From Callipepla californica brunnescens (taxonomy: Eukaryota > Chordata > Aves > Galliformes > Odontophoridae), in the NCBI GenBank assembly GCA_023055505.1, contig JALIRH010000077.1:620001-684000 (forward strand): a stretch of DNA of 64,000 nt. The letters are read 5' to 3'. Numbering within the stretch: position 1 is the first letter of the stretch; every line of letters begins with the position of its first letter. Positions 35,901-52,263 of this stretch are shown here, one piece after another. Below the pieces are notes generated by a model. It saw only the letters and a list, made by a program, of their open reading frames with translations, searched no databases and had not been told where the DNA came from. Position numbers and translations under genes: made by a program.

Positions 35901-38900
35901 AATAATAATTGTAGCTGGGGGAAAAGCAAGTCTGTCACTGTTCATGCCTTTCTGAGTGCACTGATTTTGACCTGTGATGTAAAAAAAATCAGTGAAAGGG
36001 TGTTGGAGGGCTGAAGTGATGGAGGATGTGGTAGGATGATAAAAGCTGATAAGTCTAGCTGAGTTTTTGTGGGGTTTTATGAGTATACCAAACATTGCAG
36101 GCTGACTACAAGGCAAACGTTGCTTTTGATTCACCCTTGTTTTTACCAGCATGCTGCTGAATACCAATGCAAAAATCATTGCCCCTAAACATACCATGAG
36201 AAGCTGTTACTGCTAGTCAGAGCCCCGTGCAGCCTGTCCGCAGGGAGATGAAGGTATGATCCCACACTGAATAGGTTAGCAGGCGCAAGGGAGTGAGTGC
36301 AAAAGGATGGGGCCTGACCCCAGATGCCTGGCTGAGCACTTGATTGCTGGGATCACACAGAACACCATGGTCAGACCCATATTCTGTATATGTGCCTTTC
36401 CAAAGCAATGTAATGGTAAGGTGTCACAGGGTGTGTGCTGGGCAGATGTGGGTTTTCTGGCTAGGGAATAGCAATGACTGAATGGCCACAGACCGTTTCA
36501 AAGCAGTCACTTCAGCTCTGACACTTGCTTTCCACCTCCCTGCAAAGGCTGCAACTTCTCAGCCTCATAGATGTGTGGCATGAGGAACAGAGTGAATCTG
36601 CTTTGCCAACTATCAATGTTTTCTACAGATTTCGCCTCTTTTATATCCCGTATATCAGGGTTCTAAGACTAAATCTTTTTCCCTACACTTAGTTTAATTG
36701 GTCCCTTGGATCATTTGCTCGTAGCTTAAGGCTGAAAGCAAGAAAACAACATTTCCAGGGCTCTTCTTGCCTAAATGCTGCTTTTGCTCTACATAGTTGG
36801 TACACTGGGACCCCTGAGAAAAGCAAGGGCATAGTCAGTGTCTAATTGTAACAACTGCAAAGCAGCACCAAGTATTTACTTTGATGGTTTTCAGAACGAG
36901 TTGCTGTTTAACATGAGCTTAACACAAGACTTCTTAAGGAAGCCAAATCATTTCGAAGCTTAATCCAGTCTGTGGAGAGACGTGCCTAGGTCTGGCCTCA
37001 CTGGGCATCCAGCCCTTCCTGACAGGTGGGGAATAACCTGCTGGAGATGTTCAGGGGCTGGAGAGACAGAGGTCCTCACTTGCCTGCAGATCTGGTGCTG
37101 ACTGTCTCAAGAGTGTGTGAAAATGTTCCTCCTTCCTCCTGGAGAAAGCCCGGTCCCAAAGACTTCATCTGAGATGATGCTACCTTGTATCATCTCCTAC
37201 CCCACAGGGACCCCTGAGTGGCACTGATGGAAGGGGGTGGGAGACCCACTGCCACGACCATGGGCATCTGATGGGGCAAGCTGGTGAAAATCCAGCTTTC
37301 TTTGCCATCATGGATGAGAAAGACACCTTTCAGCTAAAGCATGCCAGATGCAGGGTCTGTGGTTTCTGAGACATATAGGGTGGGCAGGGGACGTAGCTGA
37401 GAGAAGCCAGAGGAGCTTCTTGTGGTTGTTCCAATGGAAGAGGTTTTGTAAGGCTGTGTTGAATATTGGGAATAATTTATTGTGTCATGTAGATGTAAAG
37501 CTGGTGTTCATCCTATAAATGGTCTTCTATCGTTTTGGCTCTGCAGACCACTTGGCTGTGACACTGAAAAACAAGGATGGAAGAGTTATGCCCTATCTTT
37601 CCAGTACATCCTTTGCCCATGAAAAACGGGAGACCTGAATCTTAGGTCTGCTTATGGCACATGTGTGCATGCATGAAAAAGGAGGAAGGGCTGAAACTGC
37701 CCCACTGTATTGCACGGGTAATTCTGTATGGTTTTACACTTATCAGGGCTCATCAATCTGCCTTGCATGACACCAGCATTCATTTTTGCATTATTAAGTA
37801 TGCCCCTAATGTGATATAAAAAGCTAAACGTTTTACCAATTACAGTACAGCACATTATTTTTCCTTCTTGTCTTTGCAGCATGTCTTTTTTTGGTACCGT
37901 TATTAGACCTTGGGGTATTTTTTCTCATGCACTTTATCTGCTCCAACGGATCCTTATACTGGGGAGATTTCCTAGGGCAAGCTGGAGCAGTTGCACTCTC
38001 CTTAGAAGAGCTTCTTCTCAGTGCTTCGTACTGATAATGGAAAAAAATCTACATAGTAAAGGAAAAAAACAACAAAACACCTTGAGATAATCCAATTGAG
38101 GTGTTATTTCCAGCACTTAGGACTCAATGGGGTTTAAGAGATATCACTGGCTGCAAGAATTCCCAGCCCTGGGTTTCTCTATCCTTATGGTGGGGAGGGA
38201 CAAGCAGCTCCAGCTCTCACTTTTAAAGGCTCCAGAAAGGACCAGAATAAGGAATGTCCAGTGCCAGCAGAAAACAGGGCTTATTTTCAGAGAGAAATGG
38301 GGCTGAAGTACTTTCCAAATACTGCCAGTTCTTTCTTCAGACTCCTAGCAAGGTTGCTTTGATGCAGTTGGTCCAACATCATCACCACCCTATGGGACAG
38401 AATTATTTCCCAGCCCTCTCCTTCAAATCTGCAGGGCACAACAGCACCAGAAGGAGGTGCTGAAAGCAGCTTGTCTGGGGCAAAAAGTGAAAAGAATGGC
38501 CAACTGTCCTGGCAATGTGGGAAGGTAAAAAGCAGGAGCTTGTTTACAGATGGAGCTGTACCCATTGCTGTTGAACACCATCCCTCTCCTCACTCTGTGC
38601 TAAGTATAAGGAATATTATGACCTTGGCTGCCCAAGCCTGTTGTTTCACATACACATGCTGCTTTCTTCTAGGTCTTCCTGTATTTTAGGCTTTGCTTCT
38701 TCACATCAGAAAGGTGCTGCATGCAGGGAATGCATCTCTTTCCCATGGGTCTTGCACTTTCCCAGATCTGCCCCAAGTCCTGGCCAACATCATAAAGCCC
38801 AAGTGGTTCTGCTTGCTTCTTGCAGGCTAAGCTGCTCCTATGGGTCCTTATTAAAGGGAGAAATGAATGGGTTGGAGTAGGTTATGTGAGAAAGAAGCTA

Positions 38901-39944
38901 ATACTCTTCTAGGAGGAGGAAGGTATTTATGTATGTCTTCAGTGATGCACCCCCAGCTTCTCTTACATGCTGCCCTGGCCACAGTAGCAAGGTGACATCT
39001 GCCTGTTAGCCATCCTGCATGCTACTTGAGCCTGACATAGTGAATCCTGGGAGGTGCTTGCAGAGCTTTTTTGCTTGGAAAATGGCAGCTGATTTGGTGG
39101 CAGATGATCCTTGAAAGTGAAAGCTATTAAAACTCAGGAGTTGTGCAAAAGAGAACTACTGTAGCACACCAGAGCCATTTTGGAGAGAGGCAGGGGGAGG
39201 CAGTGTTTTGTGGGGCAGCCTGTGATTCCCATCAGCGAGCCATGCTGTAGAGTTTTGGGACACGTAGACTGCAGATGCTCTATATTTTTGCTTCTCTGGG
39301 CAAGGCAAGGCACAGCATTGCAGCAGACGGGCAGTAATACACTTTGGGATGATGGTTGCTCCCTTAACAAACTGCTTGTAGCCTCATTCTGTTCTGAGCC
39401 CATCGGTGCATTCCTGCCATTCTTCCCTGCAGAGCCATTTCTTTCCATTCAGGGGCTCAGGAAGACAAAGCAGCTGCTTGGCGAGGCTGAGATTTTTTTG
39501 ATGGGAACAAGGATTTGGAAGCACTGGGACAGGAAGATTTATTTTTGTTAGAGTGGGGCAGAAGCACCTACCTGAGGGATTCTTTGCCAAAAACAGCAAA
39601 CTGTCTGCTTCAGGCGACAGAGGACCTCGGGTTGCTTCAGCTTCATCTGGCAACCAGGGAAGACCATCCACAGGTTTACTGGTTATAGCCACAGATATAA
39701 AATTGAGCCATACAGTCTCTTCTCTAGGTCTTATGCAAACTTGCCTTCCACCTGTAAACACAGATCCCCTTTACATACACTTAAATTCCTTGCCACTTTT
39801 ATTTCTCATAATTTCTCATGTTTTTCTCTGCATCCTTTCTTATCTCTGTAATGTTGCCTCCGTTGCAAGCTGTGCACCTCCAATGAGAACTGAGCAATGT
39901 GGCTTTGCTGCTTGTCACTGAGAAATTATGCACGAGTTTTCCCT

Positions 39945-40012
39945 AGGGCTGTTGTTCTCTGGGAGCCTGGTGGGCTTCAGGGCTGTTGTTCTCTGGGAGC
40001 CTGGTGGGCTTC
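39945..40012. repeat. Perfect 34-bp tandem duplication
   Basis: The 34-base unit beginning AGGGCTGTTGTTCTCTGGGA and ending GTGGGCTTC occurs twice head to tail without a mismatch (39945-39978 and 39979-40012). The third position of the series has already lost similarity after AG. Perfect identity points to a recent duplication. Confidence 0.95.
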
Positions 40013-41160
40013 AGCTAACTGTGTCTCATCTTCCTTGTCCATGGGGCCACGTTGCTTCTGGGGGAAGGAAAACAATAAGACTGTAAGCACATTGGCTCGA
40101 CGCTATTACTTTTTTTCAATCATTGATTTCTAGTTTGCAAGCAGCACACGTGCATCTGTTTAACACCAGTCATATTTAAAATGGAAATGTTCAGAAGATA
40201 TTTGGTACTTTTGTTCCCAGCGAGTTACAGAAGGCTGCAGTGGAGGGGCTGTACAAAAAGCACTTAAAGTGTGGTGGCAGCCCATGAAAACAGACAGGGA
40301 ACTTAGCTTTTGTGCCTGGCACGAGTGTCAAGAAGAAGCATTTTGCAAAACCTTTTTTAAAATGATTTTTTGCATATGCATCTTGCAAAATATAGGAGGT
40401 ACCAGGCAGCAGAGCCTCACTCCAGGTTTCTGAGCAGAGCCCAGGCCCTTTCCAATAGCAATGTTGAACAGGGAGTAGCTGTCGTTGCTTGTCCATTCTT
40501 GTTTGATTTTTTAGTTTTATGAAGATCATCTTCAGGGTGAAAGCTGGTACTCTGGATACAACCAAGTGCTGCTGTGCGACACTATCAAAAGCAAAATACC
40601 ATGAACTCACTCTGGATCTCTCTGGCTGCCTGCTTATGCCCAACAGGGAGGTCTGGGCATTGCCAAGTGCCACAGAGGTACCACGCACTGTAGAAGCCAT
40701 CCGTGGCTGCGTCCTTCCTCACACCAACCTCTTGGGAAGGAAACTATGGCCCAGGCAGGCAGGGCCTAGGCTCCATCCAGCTGGGCTGTGGGGATTTTAC
40801 CCGATTCCTCCTAATGATGCAGCTTTGGCAGAAAACCCCAGTGCTGTTTGCCGCCCTCTCTGAGGCGTGGGGGCCAGCTCCCTGCTGTCACGGTGTCGTG
40901 CTCCGTTCCCTGCATGCATGGAGACAAACGGTGGCACCATTTGGTGCCAACGTGGCTCCTCGATTTGATATTTTTGTATCACAGCCCCATGAACGGCACG
41001 GTGCGGGCAGGGTGCCTCGCTGCTGAGTGAACCCTGGTGCGTGTGGGTCGGCAGAAGCTGGCTTTTGTGGAACCCATTGGCTTTTGTAGTCCCCACTGAA
41101 ACAGCGTGCCTCCTGCCGAGGCTGAGCGGGAGCCGAAAGCCTCAAATGACCGCTGATTAA

Positions 41161-43861
<2,701 letters not shown>

Positions 43862-43925
43862 ATTTCACAGAATCATAGAATCCTCGAGGTTGGAAAAGGC
43901 CTCTAAGATGATCTAATCCAGGCAT
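43862..43925 (-). mobile_element. Short CR1 LINE 3' end
   Basis: The + strand reads CACAGAATCATAGAATCC, then GAGGTTGGAAAAGGCCTCTA and GATGATCTAATCCAG, the reverse complement of a CR1 3' end. The GGTTGGAAAAGGCCTC wording differs from the other copies here, suggesting another subfamily. Confidence 0.85.
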
Positions 43926-46721
43926 CAGAAGCGGTGCCTTTGTCAGTCTTTATGCAAATAACTAGAAAAAGGCTGTCTGAAGTGGCTTTTCCTCATTTCC
44001 CCACCCCAGAGGTTGCCAGAAGTGGCTGCACTAAGTGGGTAAAGACCATCGAGAAGTCTGGCTGGTTTTCTCTGCTTGAAAAATGCAGTGACAAATCTTT
44101 ATCTCCTCTCCATCTCCTCGGATTGCTGCTCAGTTTGTTTTTCCACACCTTTGACCTCTCGCGGGATATATTCTGCCCGCCAACAGCCTGCCAGCATTGA
44201 AGTAATACCAGGAGACAAAGTTTGTACCGACAGTTATTTCAATTAAGATTTTACAAAGCTGCAGACCAAAGAATAACCTTTCGAGCAAAGACACTGTTAC
44301 ATTTGATTCTTTCCTTTCATGTTCTGCACTTAAAATGAGAAAATAGCCAGGACTTTTACTTTAAAAGGAAGTTTCATTTTGTCATTGGTCACAGCTGTAT
44401 CCTTTTTTTTTTTTTTTTTTGTTTTTAATCTATTTTTTGAAGGCTGTGTAATCAGCATATTTTGTTTTCCAGGAGAAAAAAAATGTTACGAACAGAATAG
44501 GAACCAAAGCAGAGAGCTAACGAGCATGAATGATGTGTAGGGCTCCATCACCTATTGTCAGATGTGGTGTGTGCTCTGTCACTGCTTTCCCTGAGCAAGG
44601 TGCTGTGTCATTTATAGGAACTGTTGAGTGAGATGGGAGAAGTCTTGGTTTTATGAGTGAACAGACTTAGGAATGTTTCAAATGTGAAGTTGGGATATCT
44701 TCCAAATACGAGAGATCCATTTGTGAGGGAAGGAGCAGCCTGTGAGTGGTATTTAAGAGTTCTGGGTTTAAAAATCCACAAACGGCATTTCGTTGCATAG
44801 CCTTAGGGAAAGTACAATGTATGTACAAGAGGTTTAACAACTAAATTGGTTCTTTGAAGGCGAATGTGTACATCTATGGGCCAGGGGCGTGTTTCTAAGC
44901 AGTCATAATAGTAATACAAAACCTGAAGTATTTCAAATGCAGTTCATATTTAGAACATTTGCATAAAATTGCCTGTTGATATTTATAAACGATATCTATG
45001 CCATGGTACCTAGGAGCCATCCATTAACTCAGAAACTAGTTCTAAAGAATACAACAGCCCCTTTTTTAAAGCCTACACTTTCCTGTTTCTAAAATAACCC
45101 AGAGGATGGTTGCAACATCGTTTGACCATTCAGAGCAGAGACTGATGAGGGGCTTGTGATCAGGAAGGGAGTGATTGCTTCCTGAAATGTAGGGCAGGAG
45201 CTGTGAAATCAGGGCTGGTGGCTTCTTAAGGGTGTTGCTATCATGCTGCAGAAGATAGCAAAGGCAGTCAGCAGCCATGGATGTAAACAGGCGAGGGTGA
45301 TGCAACCTTTCATTTTTCTTCTGTTTGAAACTGGAATTCCATGTGATGTGTCCAGCGACCGATTGAAATTCATTTATGATTAAGTAATGAACTGCGGGAA
45401 TTGCTTTTACATGCTGCATGATAGAATGCTGTTTCAATCTGAAAGTAGTTTAACATTGTTCTGAGGAAGAATCTGTGTGTCTGGATCTGCTCCTTCGTGC
45501 TTAAACTGATGTCTGTCAGCATGCTGCTGGATACGTGGGTCCCGCTGCACGCACCGTAGCCTGGTCCTACCTCACAAGTAGGTAGGACTACCGACCTCAC
45601 AAGGCCAGGGCAGCCCTGCAGCATAAGGTGTCTGTTCTGCTGGCTCCCCTGGCATTTCACCTCCTCATCTCCTCCTCCCAGAGCAGCTCGGAGAGCAGGG
45701 CCTCACGCTTTGCAGGGATGAGTTTCCATTGCAGAGGATTATATGCTTCCTGACAGCAGTTTTACATGCAGCGTGTCAAGGGCAGTGCAGAATGCGAGTC
45801 AGTCAAATGTTGCTTTCCTCTGTTTTGACAGGCCAGGTTTGGCAGCAGCGAGGTGCCTCTGCTGGTGGATGGGGCTTTCCTATGCACAGGAGCACGCGTG
45901 TGACCCACACCTCAGTTTTTGCCTCTTAATGCCTTGCGAAGCAGCACTGTGAAGTTGCTGATAGGTTCCCTATACCTGAGTCAGCCTCCCACGGCTTTGA
46001 TGGCCAGTAAGAAATAACTGTGTTATATTTGGTTATTAGGCCGGGGACAAAGATTTCTCTCTGTCATCTGGAGCATCTCTGAAAAAAGCTTGCTGAATGT
46101 AAACGAGTGACCAGAGATGTCTTGGTCAAAGGTTTTGCGATTTTCTGCCTGACTGACGATTTTACTAGGGATGGGAGGATTAAATTTTGCTCCCATTTCT
46201 GTTACTTTTGCTTAGTAGCAGTAAGCAGCACACTTTTGGATATGAATCTTAGCAGTGTAACGTAACAGACCAAATTTTTTAAGAAAAATCGCTTTTGCTC
46301 AGAATCTGTTCTGAAATTTTAGTGGTGACTGTATGCAAAACAAAACTATTGGCAAACACAATCAAGCTGAAAGCTCATAACAAAAGGCTGTCGTTAACAC
46401 AGAAGCTATTTTTAATTGAAATGCTTATCTGTAAGTTCACTTCCTAGAGAATTTGCTTTTTTGCTCTTCTCTGTATTGTTGAGTGAGTGAGAGATGGTTC
46501 TAAAGTACCTCAGCAGAAGATACTGCCCCAGGCTATGGACCTGAATGCCTTCTCTCCAGACTTGCTGTGAAAGTAGTCTTGAGCTTTCACATCCTATGTT
46601 CTTAAACACTGCGTGTCCTGCACATCAGAAATGAATCAAGAAAACCCATCACACTGGTGTGCTGTCTGTGAGCAAAAATGCGTGGAGTAGCACAAAGCTT
46701 CAGTATGGTTGCTGCAGCTAC

Positions 46722-46740
46722 AAAACAAACAAACAAACAA
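46722..46740. repeat. (CAAA)n microsatellite
   Basis: Four to five AAAC units in a row within the intron. Confidence 0.85.
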
Positions 46741-49700
46741 CTCATCCTACAGTGGCTTGATATGTAACTGTTTCTTTGTTTATAATGCTTGAAATGGAGT
46801 CTGTGGGATGCTAAGATTTCAGAAGTCATGGAATGTGTACCTCATCTCAAGGTAAGGGCTCCCAGGAAGTGGCTTTGATTTGCTGTCTTAAATGACACCC
46901 CTTGCTGCCTGCGCTGCTGGTATGCCTTGTCTCTGGCTTTTTGTGGTGCCAAAATGCTTGCTTTTGTAGCTGGCTAAAGAAAAAATACCTGTATAGATGT
47001 TTTTCAGTTGCTGCTTTGACATTTCCAGGGGGTTTGTGCAGGCAGAGAAGTCCATGCAGCTTGCTTTTGTTTTGAAGGTCTAAAAGGGCAGGAAAAATAA
47101 ACAAAAGTGTGTGCTTCGCTTGAGCCTAGAGTAACTCCTTTATCAAATAATTCCTTTATCCTTTCTGAACAAATATGAAAAGTGGTGTGGTTGCAGGTGT
47201 GAACATTGCTTCGATATGGAGCATGTATACCGACATCCTAAAGTCTGAAATTGTATTAAAGGTCTCTGAGAAGCAGTGGTACAGCATCTACCTGGGAGGG
47301 TTTGTGTCACGGAGATAGCTACAGCGTACTTGTGAAACAGCGGGCATAGGACTTGCATTTTGCAATGTTCATGCAGTCACTGGTTTCCTTGGAAACTAGT
47401 GCCTGAGCACATATAGCCAAACTTGAACACTGGTGCACAGTCTCGGAGCAGAAAATGGGCTCCCAGACTTCAACATTACAAAGTAGAGTTAGGGTTATTT
47501 GGGCTGTACTTGGTGTTTTTTTTTTGTTAGTAGCAATCTTCGAGTAGGATGTCCCTGAAATAGGGCCCCTGTTTGTACTGCGGCATTTTTCCGATCTGGA
47601 TCTATGTTTTGTTCTCCGAACTCCCCTTTTTTACTTGGTTTGTGAGCATATTTCTTGGAGGTGTTTCCCATTCAGCACACAAACTGTGTTAGGAGAACCA
47701 CGGAGCAGCTCTGCACCGTAGGCTGCAAGTGGCTCTGCAAACTCTCCAAGCAGGCCAGCTCATTTTCTTCATTACTGATGGTGGGTTGTCAGAACAAGTA
47801 GGAGAAATCATTGTGTCTGGGTTGTCTGGAAGGCAGACTGTAGCCTTGTAAATACCCACGTACTTTGCTAAATGTTCTCATCTTAGGTTCAAGTGAAATA
47901 TGTGTAATGACAATTGTGTATGTGCTCATATGTACTAATCCCTGTGTACAGGAGCATTGTGTTAGCATAAATACATGATGAGATAAACTTCTATTAGGCT
48001 GTAAAACAATTACATCTCTGTATTGGTGGTGTGTATGGATTTTTTCCCATTATCGGCTGTGCCCTGGCAATGTTGAAATGCTGCTGACTTCTGCAGTGTA
48101 ACAACCAACACAGATTCAGGAGCAGAGGAGGAAATAACAGGTGACAGGGAGCAGTGGCTTTGGGGTCCCTGGGATCTCTCAGTGCTTCTTACTATTCATA
48201 CTGCCTATGTGATGTGAACTTTATTCCAAGATCCACTGGATGAAGGGAATTGGAAAGCGTTCTTGTAATCCGCAGGCTAAACGAGGCAAATAACTTTCTT
48301 GGTGGGTAATATCTCTGACAAACAGAAGAAATCAATTGCTGCGTGACTCAAACAGCACACTGAGGCAACAGGCAGGAAGTTAACAATGGTGTAATTAAAC
48401 CAAACGTGATGCAAATAATGCCGTGCAGCTCTTAAGTTCAGGCTTGTTTGAAACAATCTTAATTGTCTTAATTGCTATTGATATGCTTTGAAAATCATGT
48501 CCCCTAGGAAACTGAGACATTCCTTTAGTTAGAATGAAAGTCTTTTCTGATTTGGAAATACGTACACAAATACAAACACATGTTTGCCGTGAAGTTTCAG
48601 TATGATTTACATTGATAAATTTCTGCAATGGATTACGAGCAAAGTTTGTCTTGGTAGCTATACCTGATCACAAAGAGGAAATGTGCATTTTTTGATAACT
48701 ACTACATTTTGTTGTAGTTTTACTGCTTTTTGTGTTGGTGTTTTTTGAATTGATGAAATAGGTGAATGGTTTTGACCCATGGTAAATGACAGTCTTAAGC
48801 CGTGTTGCTCATCATTGCAGATGTGGTCTTGATGACAGCTGTGATAACAGCTCACTTTTGTTGTCTTTGGCCAGGCAGCTGGATACCTGCTGGGGAAGCT
48901 GCAGAGAGATGCAGAGCAGGCAGCAGCAAGAACTTGCTGAAGCAAGACAGGAGGTTTTCTTCTCTCTCTTTCATCAGAAGTCAGGATGGGAAAACTGAGC
49001 TTTCAGGTGTTGTGGAAGGGTACTGAGGAAGGCAAAGGGGTCAGTACTTCTTCCAGCTTTCAGCACTGGCTGATAACACAAACTGGCAGGACAGGACTGT
49101 CAGTTGAGATCTGGGTGCTGAATTTGTTGCATATGTTCTCTTCGTGTCTGACTCCACGTTCCCTCAGAGATCCCGGTGTGTGCCAGAGGGGTGTTCTCTG
49201 TCTCCGCTGCAGCATGTGTGCTGTCTTTGTTCCCGGAGCCCTTTCTGCCTTTACACCTCCATCCCTTCTGCCCACTGTGGCAGGGCAGACTGCACTTCCC
49301 GGGTAGGGGCCTCTTCCTCCTTAGCCTCAGTTGCTTCCCTGCATCTCTTGTTCGTTTCTGCTCCTCCAAGTTGTTGTTTTTTTTTTTTCTCTTCCTACAG
49401 ACGTCTGCTTATCTTTTCCCTCTCAGCCCCAGAGCTCTTCGTTCTGCTAAGCTGTCCCATCTGTTAGGCTTTGAATCTCCCTAAGAAACCTCCATCATTT
49501 CCTCTATCCATTGGCAGTCAGAGAGCTTCCAGTGGCTGTCACATAAGATAACGCGGGAAGCTTGATTTTCCTGACAATCCAGCTTTTCTGTTGTGTCAGT
49601 TTGCACAAAATCAGTGCCTGGTGACTGATCAGATGTGATGTCCCAGGGGCCTCCTGTTATGGGCAGACAGCAATTCCGTCAGGTTGGATGCCTGGACCTT

Positions 49701-52245
49701 GTTCAGCTCAGCCAAAAGACCGACAGCTCACATTGCTGCCCTGAAAACCGGCACCAGAAAGCAGCGACTTGTTCGCTTTGCGTCAGGGCATTCAGTGGCA
49801 ATGGCTTTGAGTTGTATTGACAAAACATTGCAGGGCATGCAAGATGATGGCAGGATGTCATTCAGATGTTACTCAATATATCTTGGTGCAGTGCTTGATG
49901 AAGTGCTGCTCCAGCACTGAAGTAAAGCAGGTTAGCTGTTGTTGTCACTTGTCCTCTTTGCAGTCGTGCCCATAGACTAACAGTCATGTCTTGCTGGTGG
50001 GCAGTGCGCAGATAAAACATGGACTAAACCTCAGAAATAGGGCTTGTCTGCCTTCACGCCTATACATAACTTACTGATGAGAGCTCTCATGGTGCTGTTT
50101 ATCTAGACTTGCTAGGTGTTTAAGAACTAGTTGAGTTGAGTGTGTGTTTACGTGCACATACCTATTTTTTTCCATACACATCTTTGCACTTTTAAATCCT
50201 GTTAACAGAGCAATTGCACAAAGGGGAGAAAACATCTCCTGCTCATCAGATGCTTGATTGCTTTCTATTTTCCCAGTAGAAGTGCAGATCTGCAAGGCGC
50301 ACAAGAGAAATGAAGCGTGGAGAGATGACGGCTTTTCTCTATTAGCAGTATACCCAACACAGATGTACTCACATACTACGATAATGAGTACGCTGGGGGA
50401 GCTTAAATAAGGCAGATACTCTCTTCTTACTTGAAGATCCCTTGGTCGGAGCTTTGCTTGCAGTTTCTGAAAGGAGGAGGCAGCCATTGAGTTACCATTT
50501 GAAGTCAGACTTATTTCTGCAAGAAGTTTGAACTTTCACAGCAGTTCTGCTTGGAGAAGGGACACAGGTGGCACAGCTCACTTATTTTGTTGCTTAACTG
50601 ACTCTGACGTAGTGTCTCAGAGCCACAGCTTGCCTTGGCAGAAAGAGCTCGTGTGGCCTCTTTTTGGCAGTGGTGCAGGGATCTGTTGCAGGGTGGATAT
50701 TGTGTCGCAACCCAGCAGTCTTTCATTAGAGGAGTCCCATGGGAATGCTAACTATCCATTTTATTTCCCTCCATTCATTAGCTGGATTTATTAATGTCCC
50801 TGCAGGAGGGCGTGCACCATCAAGAAGTGCTTTCTGCAGACATGGCAAGCCTGAATGCTGGAGTACAAGAGCCAGTAATGGCGACTGTGGGATGTAAAAG
50901 TGCCATTGCTACTGGTTAGATATTAGGCTCTGAGAAGAGGGACATTTGGCTCTGTGTGGCCACAGACCTGTCCTCTGCTTCTGTTGTCCACGGAGCAGCT
51001 GCTCTACCTTCTGCTTTGCAAGTGTTATCTCCTTGTCAGCCGTAGTGGCAGGTACTCCACAAACATATGTTGTCCATTGTAAATAGGAGCAAATTACTGC
51101 TTCCCTAAAACCCCCAGCTTGTTTTTGTTTAGACGAGGATGGATGAGGATGACTCTGACACTGTTACTTAGTTATTTAAAGCAAGTCCAAAATGGACAGA
51201 ATCAAACAAATACCACCTTTTTGATTTCATGCTGGTAGTGCTGCAAGGATATAGCAGGTTTCTTTTTTTTTTTTTCTTTTTTGGAAAGCCAAGAAGAGCT
51301 CAAAGAGTCAGCCACTAGCCTGATGGAGCCTTACTCGGGGTGTGTAAACCCTGGCTGAGGCATTATCCTGGTATTTGCAGATGCAAATGGAAAAGCTTCC
51401 ACAGAGCACAAAGCTGTCCCAACAGCCCAGTGAGGATGGACACATGGGGGACTTGGTTGAAATTAGACAGATCCAAGTGTGTGAAACCATGCCATTTGAC
51501 TTTCAGGTGGGAACTCGAACTCTGGAGCACGGTGGCTCTTTTTTTTTTTTTTTTTACCTTGGTTTTGATCGGCAAGTCCATCCATGAGCTAGAGAGGACT
51601 CCTTTTATTGCAGATTTAACCAAAATGAACCTGTTTCTTCATTAAAAGGCAAAAACAAACCTGTATCCACTGCAAGTAATTCTGGATGTGATCTGCAATG
51701 GACAAATGTTATAAATGAGAGTCACGTCATTTGATTAAACTCATTGGACTTAATGGCTGCAAAATTTAGTCTGTGAGCACAGTACTAAGGGAGACAGCTA
51801 TTGAAATACAGTCAAATAATCTTCCAGAGCATTGTGACAGCTTTGTTAAATCATAAATTTGTAAAATTTATGACTATGTAGTGAAGTGTAAGACATCATG
51901 AACTGGTGCCCAGTTTGGGTAGGATCTGGAAGTGTAGGTGGAAGTTAAGGCAACGTGACTTATGCACTGAAGTAAAGCAGATGTCCTAGTGATGGCTGAG
52001 ACATGTGCTGTGAAATGTGCATGCCTGGTTAAGGAAGGTAGGATCTTTACAGACATTTAGTGCTGAAGACCCTTATAAGGCTCAGGTACTAGTTCCTGAG
52101 TAGTGCCTGCAGGGGAAAGAGCAGTGCAGTGCCTTACTTACTCTCCAGTACAAGTTTTCTTCCTTCCACCAATGCCATCTGCTTGCTTTCAACCTTCCAG
52201 GCACTTTGCACATTTTTTGGAAGGCCTAAAAGTCTGGTTGGTTTT

Positions 52246-52263
52246 TGTTTGTTTGTTTGTTTT
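52246..52263. repeat. (GTTT)n microsatellite
   Basis: Four GTTT units followed by a T run. Confidence 0.85.

Larger units (their letters stand above)
28791..41159 (+). other. PRKG1 alpha intron / beta upstream flank
   Basis: About 12.4 kb without recognisable exons, RNA genes or larger transposons. It holds a CAGA microsatellite (29888-29906), A-rich runs near 30786-30806, a TAAT-core-rich block at about 30995-31135, an inverted repeat at 32362-32384 and a perfect 34-bp tandem duplication at 39945-40012. A long minus-strand open frame (29325-30095) has no known relatives that I can recognise. Confidence 0.55.
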
